A stretch of 64,000 nucleotides of DNA from an uncultured Muribaculaceae bacterium (GCA_910586975.1 CAJUKX010000004.1:1-64000), one strand, 5' to 3'; shown: positions 53,189 through 61,422, counted from the stretch's first letter. The notes: generated from the letters alone by a model not told the origin. Numbers and translations: made by a program.

Positions 53189-53620
53189 TTATTTTACTAT
53201 TTTTAATGACTGAGAAGGGGTGGAAACCACGTAAATACCTGCCGGTAAATCCTTAAGCGACAGTTCTTCATAACCCGAAAGGCACATACGGCCTGCAAGA
53301 TCGTACACTTTGATGACAGATTCGGGCGCTTTGGCTGTGAAGTCGGTATACACAAGTACTGATGTCGCACCCTCGATATCAGTAACAGACGAGGTCTTTT
53401 CTACAAAAGTCATATTCTGAACAGCAGTGCGCGCATAGCTTGCTGTAGCACCATTGCAGGAAATAACCATCTCACCTCCATCCATTTTGATTACAGGGCG
53501 TTCGGCAAGCACGAAGCATGGCTGAGTCCCATCGTTTAGGGTAAGCTTCAAAGCCCATTCTGCATGCGCCGACAGAATTCCTGCCGTAATCAAAGCTACT
53601 GAGAGTAATAATTTTTTCAT
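53189..53620 (-). CDS. Small secreted protein with T9SS-type C-terminal tail
   Basis: A 143-aa protein with a signal peptide (about 1-20, ending AHA), a short N-terminal domain (WALKLTLNDGTQPCFVLAERPVIKMDGGEM) like that of the next gene, and a C-terminal stretch (VIKVYDLAGRMCLSGYEELSL KDLPAGIYVV) typical of the type IX secretion sorting domain (Por_Secre_tail). It is the first gene of the haem-type operon, 20 nt before the calycin gene. It may be a carrier or haemophore scaffold on the surface. Confidence 0.75.
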   Translation of the reverse strand: MKKLLLSVALITAGILSAHAEWALKLTLNDGTQPCFVLAERPVIKMDGGEMVISCNGATASYARTAVQNMTFVEKTSSVTDIEGATSVLVYTDFTAKAPESVIKVYDLAGRMCLSGYEELSLKDLPAGIYVVSTPSQSLKIVK

Positions 53621-53647
53621 GTGATAATTAAATGATATTTATGACTG

Positions 53648-53679
53648 CAAAGTTACTAATAGTATTTCGATGTTTCAAT
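53648..53679 (-). promoter_or_regulatory. Promoter of the haem-type operon
   Basis: On the minus strand: ATTG (53676-53679), a 20-nt spacer and TAACTTTG (53648-53655), 28 nt before the ATG of the first gene. An upstream AT-rich stretch (ACATAAATATGC, ACATAAATGTG at 53680-53712) with repeated ACATAAAT units could be an operator; no Fur-like box is evident. Confidence 0.65.
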
Positions 53680-53765
53680 CACATAAATATGCTAATTTTA
53701 CACATAAATGTGTAAAAATACTTTTAATTTCTTAATTTCATACCCTGAAGTTAGTATAAGGGCAT

Positions 53766-53790
53766 AAAAAAACGCTCCCATCAGGGAACG
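53766..53790 (-). terminator. Terminator of the 32-aa gene
   Basis: Stem 53773-53779 with 53784-53790 (7 bp including one wobble) and a 4-nt loop. The A-run 53766-53772 gives seven U on the minus strand. Confidence 0.8.
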
Positions 53791-53838
53791 CGATACAGGT
53801 TTTTACACTAACGTGTGCGTACCAAGATGGTGACGCAA

Positions 53839-53937
53839 TCACTTTTGCTCTGCTTCATGAAGATAAAGTTCTGCACGAGCGATACAGTAGTTTGCTGTAC
53901 GATACAGCTTTGCGGCTTTTTTGAAAATGGTCTTCAT
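53839..53937 (-). CDS. 32-aa basic small protein with its own promoter and terminator
   Basis: ATG at 53937 and TGA at 53839-53841 encode MKTIFKKAAKLYRTANYCIA then RAELYLHEAEQK: a helical, amphipathic, Lys/Arg-rich peptide without a TM segment. It is framed by a consensus promoter (53983-53990) and a clean intrinsic terminator (53766-53790), giving an RNA of about 210 nt. It could therefore also be a regulatory sRNA with a short ORF. No known family is recognised. Confidence 0.65.
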   Translation of the reverse strand: MKTIFKKAAKLYRTANYCIARAELYLHEAEQK

Positions 53938-53982
53938 AATTAGTAAGAATTAGTTTTTAGACTCTTTTAAAAAATAACACCG

Positions 53983-53990
53983 CAAAGGTA
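53983..53990 (-). promoter_or_regulatory. -7 element of the 32-aa gene
   Basis: The minus strand reads TACCTTTG (TAnnTTTG) 46 nt before the small ORF ATG. The -33 region is AT-rich, with TTG displaced by about 2-3 nt from the ideal spacing. Confidence 0.65.
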
Positions 53991-54079
53991 CGAAATGTTT
54001 TTAAATTATATTATACAACATATAATATTTTTTTCAGGTTATACTCAAAAATACTGTGCAAGAGACTGCCTCGCTGCAC

Positions 54080-54115
54080 AAAAAATGCCCGAGTCAAAGG
54101 GCGTCGACTCGGGCA
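54080..54115 (-). terminator. Terminator of the GYF-TM2 gene transcript
   Basis: A 9-bp GC-rich perfect stem (TGCCCGAGT 54086-54094 with 54107-54115) and six A at 54080-54085, i.e. six U on the minus strand, about 110 nt downstream of the gene at 54224. Confidence 0.8.
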
Positions 54116-54223
54116 GGTAACGGACCATCTTAAAAATTGGTTGAGGCTTTTTTCATGAAGCCAGTAAAATGCCGTTGTTTGACAGTAATAACGCTTCAAA
54201 CTCAAAAAAGTTCTAAAACCACA

Positions 54224-54673
54224 CTAAAAAATAGGCATCGAACTGTCAGTATAGACGTATTTTTCATCAAACTGCTGCTGTGTCATGGTGAGCATCACAA
54301 TTCCCTGTACAAACATCACTATAGACCAGATGCCACAAGTGACAAAGCTGATGATTATAGTGAGTATGCCCGCTGTGACCTTGCCGAGATAGAAGTAGTG
54401 TATGCCCAGTCCTCCAAGGAAAATGGCAAGAAGAGCAGTACCTATACGATCTTTATCAGAGGGTTCATAAAAGTTGGGCGGACATGAATAGCCGGAGTTG
54501 AATGACGAAGCTCCCTGATACAATACATCGCGAAGTTCGGGCACATAACGGGCCTGCTGCCACTGCGCCATACCTGAACGCCATACATACGATTCGGGAG
54601 TAAGGCCGTATGCACTCAGCTGCGACTTATCCATCGGGCCATATTGCTGACCGTTATAGTTTATATACCACAT
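54224..54673 (-). CDS. GYF-like plus TM2 domain membrane protein
   Basis: A 149-aa protein: an N-terminal GYF_2-type domain (residues 1-50, WYINYNGQQYGPMDKSQLSAYG and SYVWRSGMAQWQQARYVPEL), a Pro/Tyr/Ser linker, and a TM2 domain (about residues 75-125, GTALLAIFLGGLGIHYFYLGKVTAGILT) with two TM helices. The pairing is common in Bacteroidales; function is unknown, possibly a protein-protein adaptor at the membrane. It follows the GDPD gene by 15 nt. Confidence 0.9.
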   Translation of the reverse strand: MWYINYNGQQYGPMDKSQLSAYGLTPESYVWRSGMAQWQQARYVPELRDVLYQGASSFNSGYSCPPNFYEPSDKDRIGTALLAIFLGGLGIHYFYLGKVTAGILTIIISFVTCGIWSIVMFVQGIVMLTMTQQQFDEKYVYTDSSMPIF

Positions 54674-54688
54674 ATTTATATTATGTTT

Positions 54689-55474
54689 TCACTTTATTTC
54701 TGAAGCTGTTTTCAACAAGTTCTGTAATACTTCCGGCTCGTTGGTGGTGATGAAATCAGCACCGTGGTCTATGCACCATTGCATGTCGGCGGGATCGTTC
54801 ACAGTCCACACATTCACTTTTAGCCCAAGTTTGTGACATTCATCAAACCACTCGGGGTGACGGCGCATAGTCCATAGCGAGTAGTCAATACCACTGCCTT
54901 TATAAAACTTTATCTGCTCGGGAATGAAGTCGCCTGTAAGATAATACACGGGGGTACCCTCAGGCACTTCCTTGCACAGTTGCACAAAGCCATTGCGCGA
55001 GAATGTAATGTAATCAATGCGGTCTTCGAGCTGATATTTATGAGCGAGCTCAAGAATACCCTTTATAGCCTTGGCCTCGCGCTCATTGCTCACATGGGGC
55101 TTCAGCTCGCAAATCAACCTCAGTCCGGGCAAATTGCGAGCCTGACGGAAATAGGCATCAAGCGTAGGGACATATTCACCGTTTTCAAGTTTCTGAGAAA
55201 GAACCTCACGGGCTGTTGCAGTCTCAATCACAATGTCGTTGATGCTTGAATCGTGATTAACTACAAGGCTGTCATCGCCTGTGATCCACACATCAAACTC
55301 AGAGCCGAAACATCCTACACTGTCGGCCTTTACAATGGCACGCAGCGAATTTTGAGCTGAGCCGTCGGTTTTCCAATAACCTCTGTGTGCTACCACCAAG
55401 GGCTCGGCAGCAAAAGCCAACGAACATAATCCCAGGCCGAATAATGCCGTATTTAATAATCTGATGAATTTCAT
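54689..55474 (-). CDS. Glycerophosphodiester phosphodiesterase
   Basis: A 261-aa exported GDPD. The start at 55474 (MKFIRLLNTALFGLGLCSLAFA) gives a signal peptide; the 30 upstream codons are not convincing. The TIM-barrel catalytic motif is VVAHRGYWKTDGSAQNSLRAI (His-Arg, then Glu replaced by Gln in GSAQNSL), and SEFDVWITGDDSLVVNHD supplies Glu/Asp and His. The usual HRG..PENT Glu is Gln here, which may alter metal binding. It degrades phospholipid head-group diesters to glycerol-3-phosphate in the periplasm. Confidence 0.85.
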   Translation of the reverse strand: MKFIRLLNTALFGLGLCSLAFAAEPLVVAHRGYWKTDGSAQNSLRAIVKADSVGCFGSEFDVWITGDDSLVVNHDSSINDIVIETATAREVLSQKLENGEYVPTLDAYFRQARNLPGLRLICELKPHVSNEREAKAIKGILELAHKYQLEDRIDYITFSRNGFVQLCKEVPEGTPVYYLTGDFIPEQIKFYKGSGIDYSLWTMRRHPEWFDECHKLGLKVNVWTVNDPADMQWCIDHGADFITTNEPEVLQNLLKTASEIK

Positions 55475-55574
55475 AATCCGGAAAATATTTATTACCATGC
55501 AAATTTGGTTATAAAATTGGAGATTTCCGAATAATTTGACGATTATTTTCCACCAACACGTCATTTTTATAGGT

Positions 55575-55654
55575 AAGCATTGGAAAATAGTTTATATTAT
55601 ATGCGCCGACTTATGAACAGCAGATGATATAAACTATTTTTTCATTGATTACTT
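55575..55654. repeat. 80-bp palindromic element, copy 2 of the 35-bp repeat
   Basis: GAAAATAGTTTATATTAT (about 55583-55600) pairs with the inverted AATAGTTTATATCAT arm (55624-55640); the outer bases also match with mismatches. The right 36 bases (55619-55654) are the inverted copy of 49445-49479. It lies in the divergent space between the GDPD and DUF3108 genes. It contains no ORF. Confidence 0.6.
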
Positions 55655-55707
55655 AAAACATAAGATTTGTGAGCTTGTTATAATAATGATACAAATATGT
55701 CTTTATT

Positions 55708-56451
55708 ATGAAAAAGCTTGTTATCCTTTCAATGATTATCGCGGGCGCACTGGCTGTGTCAGCGAGTGTGAATATACCGTTTACCGAAATAACGTATAAT
55801 GCCCGTTACCATATAGGTCTGATCGATGTATCTATAGGCAAAGGCGTGGTGACTGTGAACTCAGACGGCGAAAACTTTGAAGGCACTCTCAACGGTAAAA
55901 GTATACCGTGGGAGGGCAAAATATTCTGCATAAGCGATACACTGCGTGCACGGATGAGCCCGGCAAGCGAGTATAGCCCTGAGACTGTGGAATATATCAA
56001 CGGATGGTATCGCAAACCAAGTGCCAAGGATTACGGAAGCTCTGATTATAATCCCAATAATCCTGAAGCGTTCAAAAACATTCACGGCCAAGGATCTCTT
56101 GACGCAAGCGACAATACTATGGAAGCGGTGACAATCACAGCAGATATGCTGGGACTGTTCTACTACGCCCGTCAAATTAATTTCCCCGAACTTAGAGAAG
56201 GGCAAACGATAACGATTCCTATTGAGACACCCGACGGCCCCGAAAAGGTTAGAATCACATATAAAGGCCGGTCGTCAATTGACATAGACGGACGTGATTT
56301 CGATACTTTTGCCACCGTATTCGAATACTCTTACCACGGTGAAATGAGCGGATATGAAGTGGCTATGGATATTGATGCCGATACCGGAATTCCGGTAAAA
56401 TTCTCATCAGAACTACCCATAGGGCATGTGGAAATGACTTATTCAATGTAA
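55708..56451 (+). CDS. DUF3108-like exported protein
   Basis: A 247-aa protein with signal peptide (MKKLVILSMIIAGALAVSAS). The beta-rich body resembles DUF3108: TYNARYHIGLIDVSIGKGVVTV at the N-terminus, and FDTFATVFEYSYHGEMSGYEVAMDIDADTGIPVKF at the C-terminus. DUF3108 proteins are thought to be envelope beta-barrel or lipid-binding-like proteins of unknown role. It precedes the phosphatase operon by 91 nt on the same strand. Confidence 0.75.
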   Translation: MKKLVILSMIIAGALAVSASVNIPFTEITYNARYHIGLIDVSIGKGVVTVNSDGENFEGTLNGKSIPWEGKIFCISDTLRARMSPASEYSPETVEYINGWYRKPSAKDYGSSDYNPNNPEAFKNIHGQGSLDASDNTMEAVTITADMLGLFYYARQINFPELREGQTITIPIETPDGPEKVRITYKGRSSIDIDGRDFDTFATVFEYSYHGEMSGYEVAMDIDADTGIPVKFSSELPIGHVEMTYSM

Positions 56452-56475
56452 TTTAAAGTGTAATTAAGTTAATAA

Positions 56476-56538
56476 TGATTGGATTTTTTTGCCGTTTTGT
56501 CAAATTTTCAATAATTTTACGGTTCAAAAATCCAATCA
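56476..56538. repeat. 13-bp perfect inverted repeat around the phosphatase leader
   Basis: TGATTGGATTTTT (56476-56488) and AAAAATCCAATCA (56526-56538) with a 37-nt spacer. The right arm ends 4 nt before the ATG at 56543, so as RNA it would mask the ribosome-binding region. It could be an operator, an RNA hairpin or a small invertible segment. Confidence 0.55.
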
Positions 56539-56542
56539 CAAC

Positions 56543-57865
56543 ATGAAGATCAACAAACTGCTGTGTGGTATTGCCGTTATTTCGGCATTAGCATTTAATA
56601 ATATTACAGTCAGAGCCGAAAGAGCCGGCATTGACAACATCAGCTCGCATGAGGCTGCCGGCAGCTATTACAATTACCCTTATCAGGACGAAACACCTCC
56701 TGCGCAGACCCCGGTTCCCGCAGGCTATGAGCCTTTCCATCTTGAGCACTACGGCCGTCATGGCAGCCGTTGGCATATAGGCTACAGCGATTTTGACAAA
56801 TCATACGATTTTTTGAATATGGCTCACCAACAACATAAGCTCACGCCACTTGGTGAGCGCACATTTGCCGTTGTTTCAAAAATTCGTGATGACGCCCGAC
56901 AAGGCCGCTCTGGAGAACTAAGCGACATAGGCGCACGCCAACATCAGGCCATAGGCAAACGCATGGTAGAAAATTTCCCTGAAATTTTCAATTCCAAGAC
57001 CTATATAGACGCACGCTCAACGGTAGTAATCCGCTCTATATTGTCTATGTTCAATGCTCTCGATGCTATTCGCTCTGAGGTACCTGATCTGCACATAAAG
57101 ACCGACGCAAGCGCGGCCGATATGTATTATATGAACTATGACGACCCCGAGGCAAAGGCATTGCGACTGCATGCCGACACTACTGCCCTCAGGCAATTCA
57201 ACCTTGCCCACACCTGTAAGCCCGATTACCTGAAAACCTTATTCAATGACTCGGTGTGGGCTGCCGATTCAGTAGGAAGCGAGCTTTACAAACCTCTGAT
57301 CAAAGTTTTGCTCAACACTCAAAGCCATTCAGACCAACCGTGGCTCGTAGACTCGGTATTCTCACCTGAAGAAATCAAATGCTATTGGTTACAGCGCAAT
57401 GCCCTATGGTCAACCCGCGGCGGTAACTCTAAAATCACCTATAACAGAATGCCTTTCTCACAAGCCAATCTGTTGAATAATATAATAGCGAGCGCTGATT
57501 CCACTCTTACCTCCTCCACTCCAAGCGCCAATCTGCGTTACGGTCACGACACCGTTGTGCTGCCGCTGGCCGTACTTATGGAACTTGACAACTTCGGAGA
57601 AGAAATTAACGACCTCGAGCAGCTGGCTCAACGTGGTTGGCATGACTATCTGATGGTTCCAATGGCCGGCAACATACAGATGATTTTCTACCGTAAAAAC
57701 GGTTCTTCATCGCCCGATGATGTGCTGGTAAAAGTATTGTTGAACGAACGTGAGGCGACACTACCCGTAGACAGCGACCTCAAACCATATTACCGTTGGA
57801 GCGATGTAAGAGACTATTACTTAAAGAAAATCGCTCCATACATCTCTACCAATAATTATCAGTAA
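56543..57865 (+). CDS. Histidine acid phosphatase (branch 2), phytase/MINPP-like
   Basis: A 440-aa exported enzyme. The start is at 56543 (MKINKLLCGIAVISALAFN gives a signal peptide). The catalytic motif is FHLEHYGRHGSRW (RHGxR at residues 72-76, nucleophile His73), with the later proton donor in YGHDTVVLPL. The length fits the branch-2 family that includes phytases and MINPP. The 3' end overlaps the MFS gene (TAATG). Substrate specificity (phytate versus other phosphomonoesters) is inference. Confidence 0.82.
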   Translation: MKINKLLCGIAVISALAFNNITVRAERAGIDNISSHEAAGSYYNYPYQDETPPAQTPVPAGYEPFHLEHYGRHGSRWHIGYSDFDKSYDFLNMAHQQHKLTPLGERTFAVVSKIRDDARQGRSGELSDIGARQHQAIGKRMVENFPEIFNSKTYIDARSTVVIRSILSMFNALDAIRSEVPDLHIKTDASAADMYYMNYDDPEAKALRLHADTTALRQFNLAHTCKPDYLKTLFNDSVWAADSVGSELYKPLIKVLLNTQSHSDQPWLVDSVFSPEEIKCYWLQRNALWSTRGGNSKITYNRMPFSQANLLNNIIASADSTLTSSTPSANLRYGHDTVVLPLAVLMELDNFGEEINDLEQLAQRGWHDYLMVPMAGNIQMIFYRKNGSSSPDDVLVKVLLNEREATLPVDSDLKPYYRWSDVRDYYLKKIAPYISTNNYQ

Positions 57866-59079
57866 TGAGCCGGTTTATAAGCAAAAAATACCTGCTTCCG
57901 TTTGTGTTGATCACCTCACTATTCTTTATGTGGGGTTTTGCGCGCGCTGTTCTCGATGTGCTCAACAAACATTTTCAGGAAGTACTGCAAATATCCATCA
58001 CCCAATCCACCCTTATCCAGGCTACAACTTATCTGGGCTACTTTCTTATGGCGCTTCCGGCCGGGCTGTTCATCACCCGTTGGGGTTACCGCAAAGGTGT
58101 AGTGCTTGGACTGGTACTCTTTGGAGCAGGCTCTCTTATTTTCATTCCGGGCGAGATGATGATGTCGTTCGGTGTATTTCTTACAGCACTGTTTATAATA
58201 GGCTGCGGCCTTGTGGTTCTGGAAACAGCAGCTAATCCATATATATCTGAACTTGGAGAACGCGACACAGCCGCCAGCCGCCTGAATATGGCTCAATCTT
58301 TCAATGGTCTTGGCTGCATACTGGCTCCGATGATAGTTGGCGGATTCCTTTTCTCAAGCTCCGAGGCATCCGTAGCCCTGCCCTACACCATCATGGGTGT
58401 GTGCGTGCTTATTGTGGCTATGTTGTTTACCCGGGTGCAACTTCCCGAAATCACCGACAGCATCGCTCAACCTGACGACCGGGCCGATGCCGACCCCGGC
58501 GTATGCGCCACTATACGCAGACTGTGGGCCACAAAAAGTTTCCGCATGGGCGTATTGGCACTGCTATGCTATGAAATAGCTGAAATCTCAATCAACAGCC
58601 TGTTTATCAATTATGTGACATCTGACGGCTGGATGGACAAAGCCACAGCATCGCAGGCTCTGTCAATCGGCGCGCTCGGGCTGTTTATGCTCGCCCGCAT
58701 CTCAGGCAGCTGGCTTATGAGCCGCGTATCGGCTGTTAAGGTTCTCGCTTTTTGCGGTATATTTGCTGTTGCCGGTGCAGTGGCGGTCGTTCTTGATATG
58801 GGGGCTGTATCAAGGGGCGGATTGTTTGCCTGCTACGCTTTTGAAGCAATCATGTTCCCCACCATATTTGCCATAACAATCTCAGGCATACCACGCAGAG
58901 ACGTTAAAATAGCATCATCATTCCTTATGATGACTCCTATAGGGGGCGCCATAGGCACGTTTATGATGGGCTATATTGCCGACATCACTTCAATGTCGAC
59001 AGCCTTCATCGTGCCTGCTTGCGGCTACCTGTTTGTTCTTATCTATTCATTATTTTTAGAGACCTTTAATAAAAAATGA
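57865..59079 (+). CDS. FucP/GluP-type sugar MFS transporter
   Basis: A 404-aa 12-TM importer. It shows the FucP/GluP group pattern: LITSLFFMWGFARAVLDVLNKHFQ in TM1, the ETAANPYISELGE motif after TM4, and the RLNMAQSFNGLG loop. These are H+ symporters for fucose, glucose, galactose and related hexoses or polyols. It overlaps the phosphatase stop by one base and the kinase start by four, so the product probably enters and is phosphorylated at once. Confidence 0.9.
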   Translation: MSRFISKKYLLPFVLITSLFFMWGFARAVLDVLNKHFQEVLQISITQSTLIQATTYLGYFLMALPAGLFITRWGYRKGVVLGLVLFGAGSLIFIPGEMMMSFGVFLTALFIIGCGLVVLETAANPYISELGERDTAASRLNMAQSFNGLGCILAPMIVGGFLFSSSEASVALPYTIMGVCVLIVAMLFTRVQLPEITDSIAQPDDRADADPGVCATIRRLWATKSFRMGVLALLCYEIAEISINSLFINYVTSDGWMDKATASQALSIGALGLFMLARISGSWLMSRVSAVKVLAFCGIFAVAGAVAVVLDMGAVSRGGLFACYAFEAIMFPTIFAITISGIPRRDVKIASSFLMMTPIGGAIGTFMMGYIADITSMSTAFIVPACGYLFVLIYSLFLETFNKK

Positions 59080-59999
59080 CCACAACCGATAACTCTGATT
59101 GTAAACCCGTATCTGCGGCAGCTGACATCTGCTGCATTGGCCATATCACACTCGACAAGGTAATCACACCGCAATTTGAGGCCCACATGCCCGGCGGTAC
59201 AGCATATTATTTCGCCAAAGCTCTCCAGAACCTCGAAAACAGCAATTTCAAACTCGTTACCTCTCTGGGCGAAACCGAGCTTGCAACGGTTGATGAACTG
59301 CGCTCGGCCGGAATAAACATAGAAGTTATCCCCAGCCGCAAATCGGTTTACTTCGAAAATAAATACGGTCACGATATGAACGACCGCAGCCAGCGTGTTC
59401 TGGCCAAGGCCGACCCTTTCACGGTGGAAAAACTCAGGAACGTAAATGCACACATCTTCCACCTCGGCACCCTGCTTGCCGATGACTTCGGCCTTGACGT
59501 GATAAAAGACCTGTCGAAGCGCGGTATGGTTGCGATAGACGTGCAGGGCTATCTGCGCAAAGTGGAGGGCGAACAAGTGGTAGCCGTGGACTATAAAGAC
59601 AAACTCGAAGCACTTCCTTATATAACTGTACTGAAAGCAAACGAAAAAGAGATGGAAGTACTCACCGGATGCACCGATCCGCACGTAGCTGCCCGCCTGC
59701 TTGCTGACTGGGGGTGCAAGGAAGTAATTCTCACCCTTGGCGACAGGGGTTCATTAATATATGCCGGAGGACAATTTTACGAAATCCCGGCTATTGAGCC
59801 TGAGGCTCTCGTTGATGCCACAGGATGTGGAGATACATACATGGCCGGATATTTCTACAAACGCAGCCACGGAGCCGGCTATCGCGAAGCCGGTACTTTC
59901 GCATCGGCAATGTGCTCGATAAAACTCGCCTGCAAAGGTCCGTTCAACGGCACTGAAAAGGATGTGGATGCCATGATTGAAAAGTCAATTACAAAATAA
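59076..59999 (+). CDS. PfkB-family sugar/polyol kinase
   Basis: A 307-aa PfkB kinase. The N-terminal ribokinase-type motif CCIGHITLDKVITPQ then MPGGTAYYFAKAL (GG motif) is present, and the C-terminal signature DATGCGDTYMAGYFYKR contains the catalytic Asp and anion hole (usually DTxGAGD). Inositol kinases of Archaea and plants share the GGTAYY-like start, so an inositol substrate is possible but unproven. The ATGA overlap with the transporter couples them. Confidence 0.86.
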   Translation: MTTTDNSDCKPVSAAADICCIGHITLDKVITPQFEAHMPGGTAYYFAKALQNLENSNFKLVTSLGETELATVDELRSAGINIEVIPSRKSVYFENKYGHDMNDRSQRVLAKADPFTVEKLRNVNAHIFHLGTLLADDFGLDVIKDLSKRGMVAIDVQGYLRKVEGEQVVAVDYKDKLEALPYITVLKANEKEMEVLTGCTDPHVAARLLADWGCKEVILTLGDRGSLIYAGGQFYEIPAIEPEALVDATGCGDTYMAGYFYKRSHGAGYREAGTFASAMCSIKLACKGPFNGTEKDVDAMIEKSITK

Positions 60000-60006
60000 T
60001 TTATAT

Positions 60007-61356
60007 ATGTATAAGTTTCTAAGGGCAAGCATGCTTGCAATTGCCCTGCTCTCTTCCCTCAACAGTTTTGCCTTGGACGGCGCATGGCGCGGTAAACTCG
60101 ATGTCAACTCAGTTAAGCTGCCACTTGTATTCAACTTCGCCACCACTCAGAGCGGGAACACCTCCTGTACCCTCGACTCACCCATGCAAGGTGCCAAAGG
60201 GTTGAAAGCTGTGGTACTCTATTGCGACAACGACAGTGTAGCACTCGAAATAAGAAGTATCAGAGCCTCATATACAGGCAAGATTGCAAACGGCAAGATC
60301 AAAGGCACCCTCAAGCAGAACGGTTATACGCTGCCGCTCGACTTAACTCCAGAAAAGTCAATAGGCGAGCGTCGGCCCCAGACTCCACGTGCGCCTTTCC
60401 CTTACCGCTCCACCGACACCACTTTCACTGCTGAAGACGGCACTCTAATGGCCGGTACACTCGTAATCCCTGACAAAATAGCCAAAGGTTCGCCGGCTGT
60501 AGTGATGGTTACCGGTAGCGGCCCGCAGAATCGCGATGAAGAACTGTTTGAACACAAGCCGTTTGCAGTGATTGCCGACGCTCTCGCACGCCAAGGCATC
60601 ATATCATTCCGATACGACGACCGCGGTACAGCCAAGTCGCAGGGTGACTTCAAGACAGCCGACTTCGACACATTCAAGTCTGACGCCAAAGCGGCAGTGC
60701 GCTTTGTAAAGTCAATTAAAGGAATCGGACGAACCGGCATCCTCGGACACTCAGAGGGCGGCACTATAGCCTTGCTGCTCGCATCTGAAAAAGTTCCTGA
60801 TTTTGCAGTAAGCCTTGCGGCTGCCACCGTTGACGGCAAAGACATCATCATGTGTCAAAACGAGCTGGCACTCGGCAAGCTCAACCTCAGCAACACGCAG
60901 AAAAGCGATGCACTCAAGCTCCTCTCAATTACATTCGACGACATTATTGCCGGTTCAAATCCGTCTGAAATACCCATAGACAAGTATATTTCAGACAACA
61001 GTCTCGACATTCCGCCGTATTTACTTACCTCGATGCGCCAAAGCATAGCTGCCGGCTCAAACAGTCATTTCAGATCGCTGCTGTCGCTGAAACCGGCCGG
61101 CTCTATCCGCAAAATCAAGCGCCCCGTATTTGCCCTGAACGGCAGCCTTGACACTCAGGTAAACAGCACCGACAACCTGGCAGTCATCAAAAAGAACATG
61201 CCCAAGGCAGTAACAAAGGAATATCCAGGTCTGAACCACCTGTTTCAGCATGCCACCACCGGCGAAATCACCGAATATGCAGATATTACCGAAACCATCT
61301 CTCCTGAGGTATTAGCCGATATCTGCTCATTTATAAAATGTATTGTACACAATTGA
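60007..61356 (+). CDS. Exported alpha/beta hydrolase with Ser nucleophile
   Basis: A 449-aa protein: signal peptide (MYKFLRASMLAIALLSSLNS; start at 60007), an N-terminal beta domain (about 20-125, GAWRGKLDVNSVKLPLVFNF...CTLDSPMQG, like the DUF3887 or lipocalin-like domains that precede such hydrolases), and an alpha/beta hydrolase domain (130-449) with VMVTGSGPQNRDEE, RYDDRG and the elbow GILGHSEGGTIALLL. NGSLDTQVN holds the probable Asp, and LNHLFQH the His. It follows the kinase by 7 nt, so is likely the last operon gene. It probably deacylates esters. Confidence 0.85.
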   Translation: MYKFLRASMLAIALLSSLNSFALDGAWRGKLDVNSVKLPLVFNFATTQSGNTSCTLDSPMQGAKGLKAVVLYCDNDSVALEIRSIRASYTGKIANGKIKGTLKQNGYTLPLDLTPEKSIGERRPQTPRAPFPYRSTDTTFTAEDGTLMAGTLVIPDKIAKGSPAVVMVTGSGPQNRDEELFEHKPFAVIADALARQGIISFRYDDRGTAKSQGDFKTADFDTFKSDAKAAVRFVKSIKGIGRTGILGHSEGGTIALLLASEKVPDFAVSLAAATVDGKDIIMCQNELALGKLNLSNTQKSDALKLLSITFDDIIAGSNPSEIPIDKYISDNSLDIPPYLLTSMRQSIAAGSNSHFRSLLSLKPAGSIRKIKRPVFALNGSLDTQVNSTDNLAVIKKNMPKAVTKEYPGLNHLFQHATTGEITEYADITETISPEVLADICSFIKCIVHN

Positions 61357-61422
61357 CGTAGAGAAGTTTTTCATTCCTTTCAATTTTAGATTTTGCTAAA
61401 TTTGCTAAATTTCAGCAATTCT

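Noticed and set aside
54011..54205. 64-aa minus-strand ORF between the GYF-TM2 gene and the 32-aa gene
   Set aside because: It overlaps a clear terminator stem (54080-54115) and has no promoter or plausible composition; treated as a chance frame.
60402..60851. 149-aa minus-strand ORF inside the Ser hydrolase
   Set aside because: Antisense shadow with low-complexity Ser/Arg/Ala content.
61389..61420. Tandem TTTGCTAAA repeats before the Abi_2 promoter as possible type III antitoxin repeats
   Set aside because: Only two short copies upstream of the promoter, so they would not be part of the RNA; more likely AT-rich intergenic sequence.
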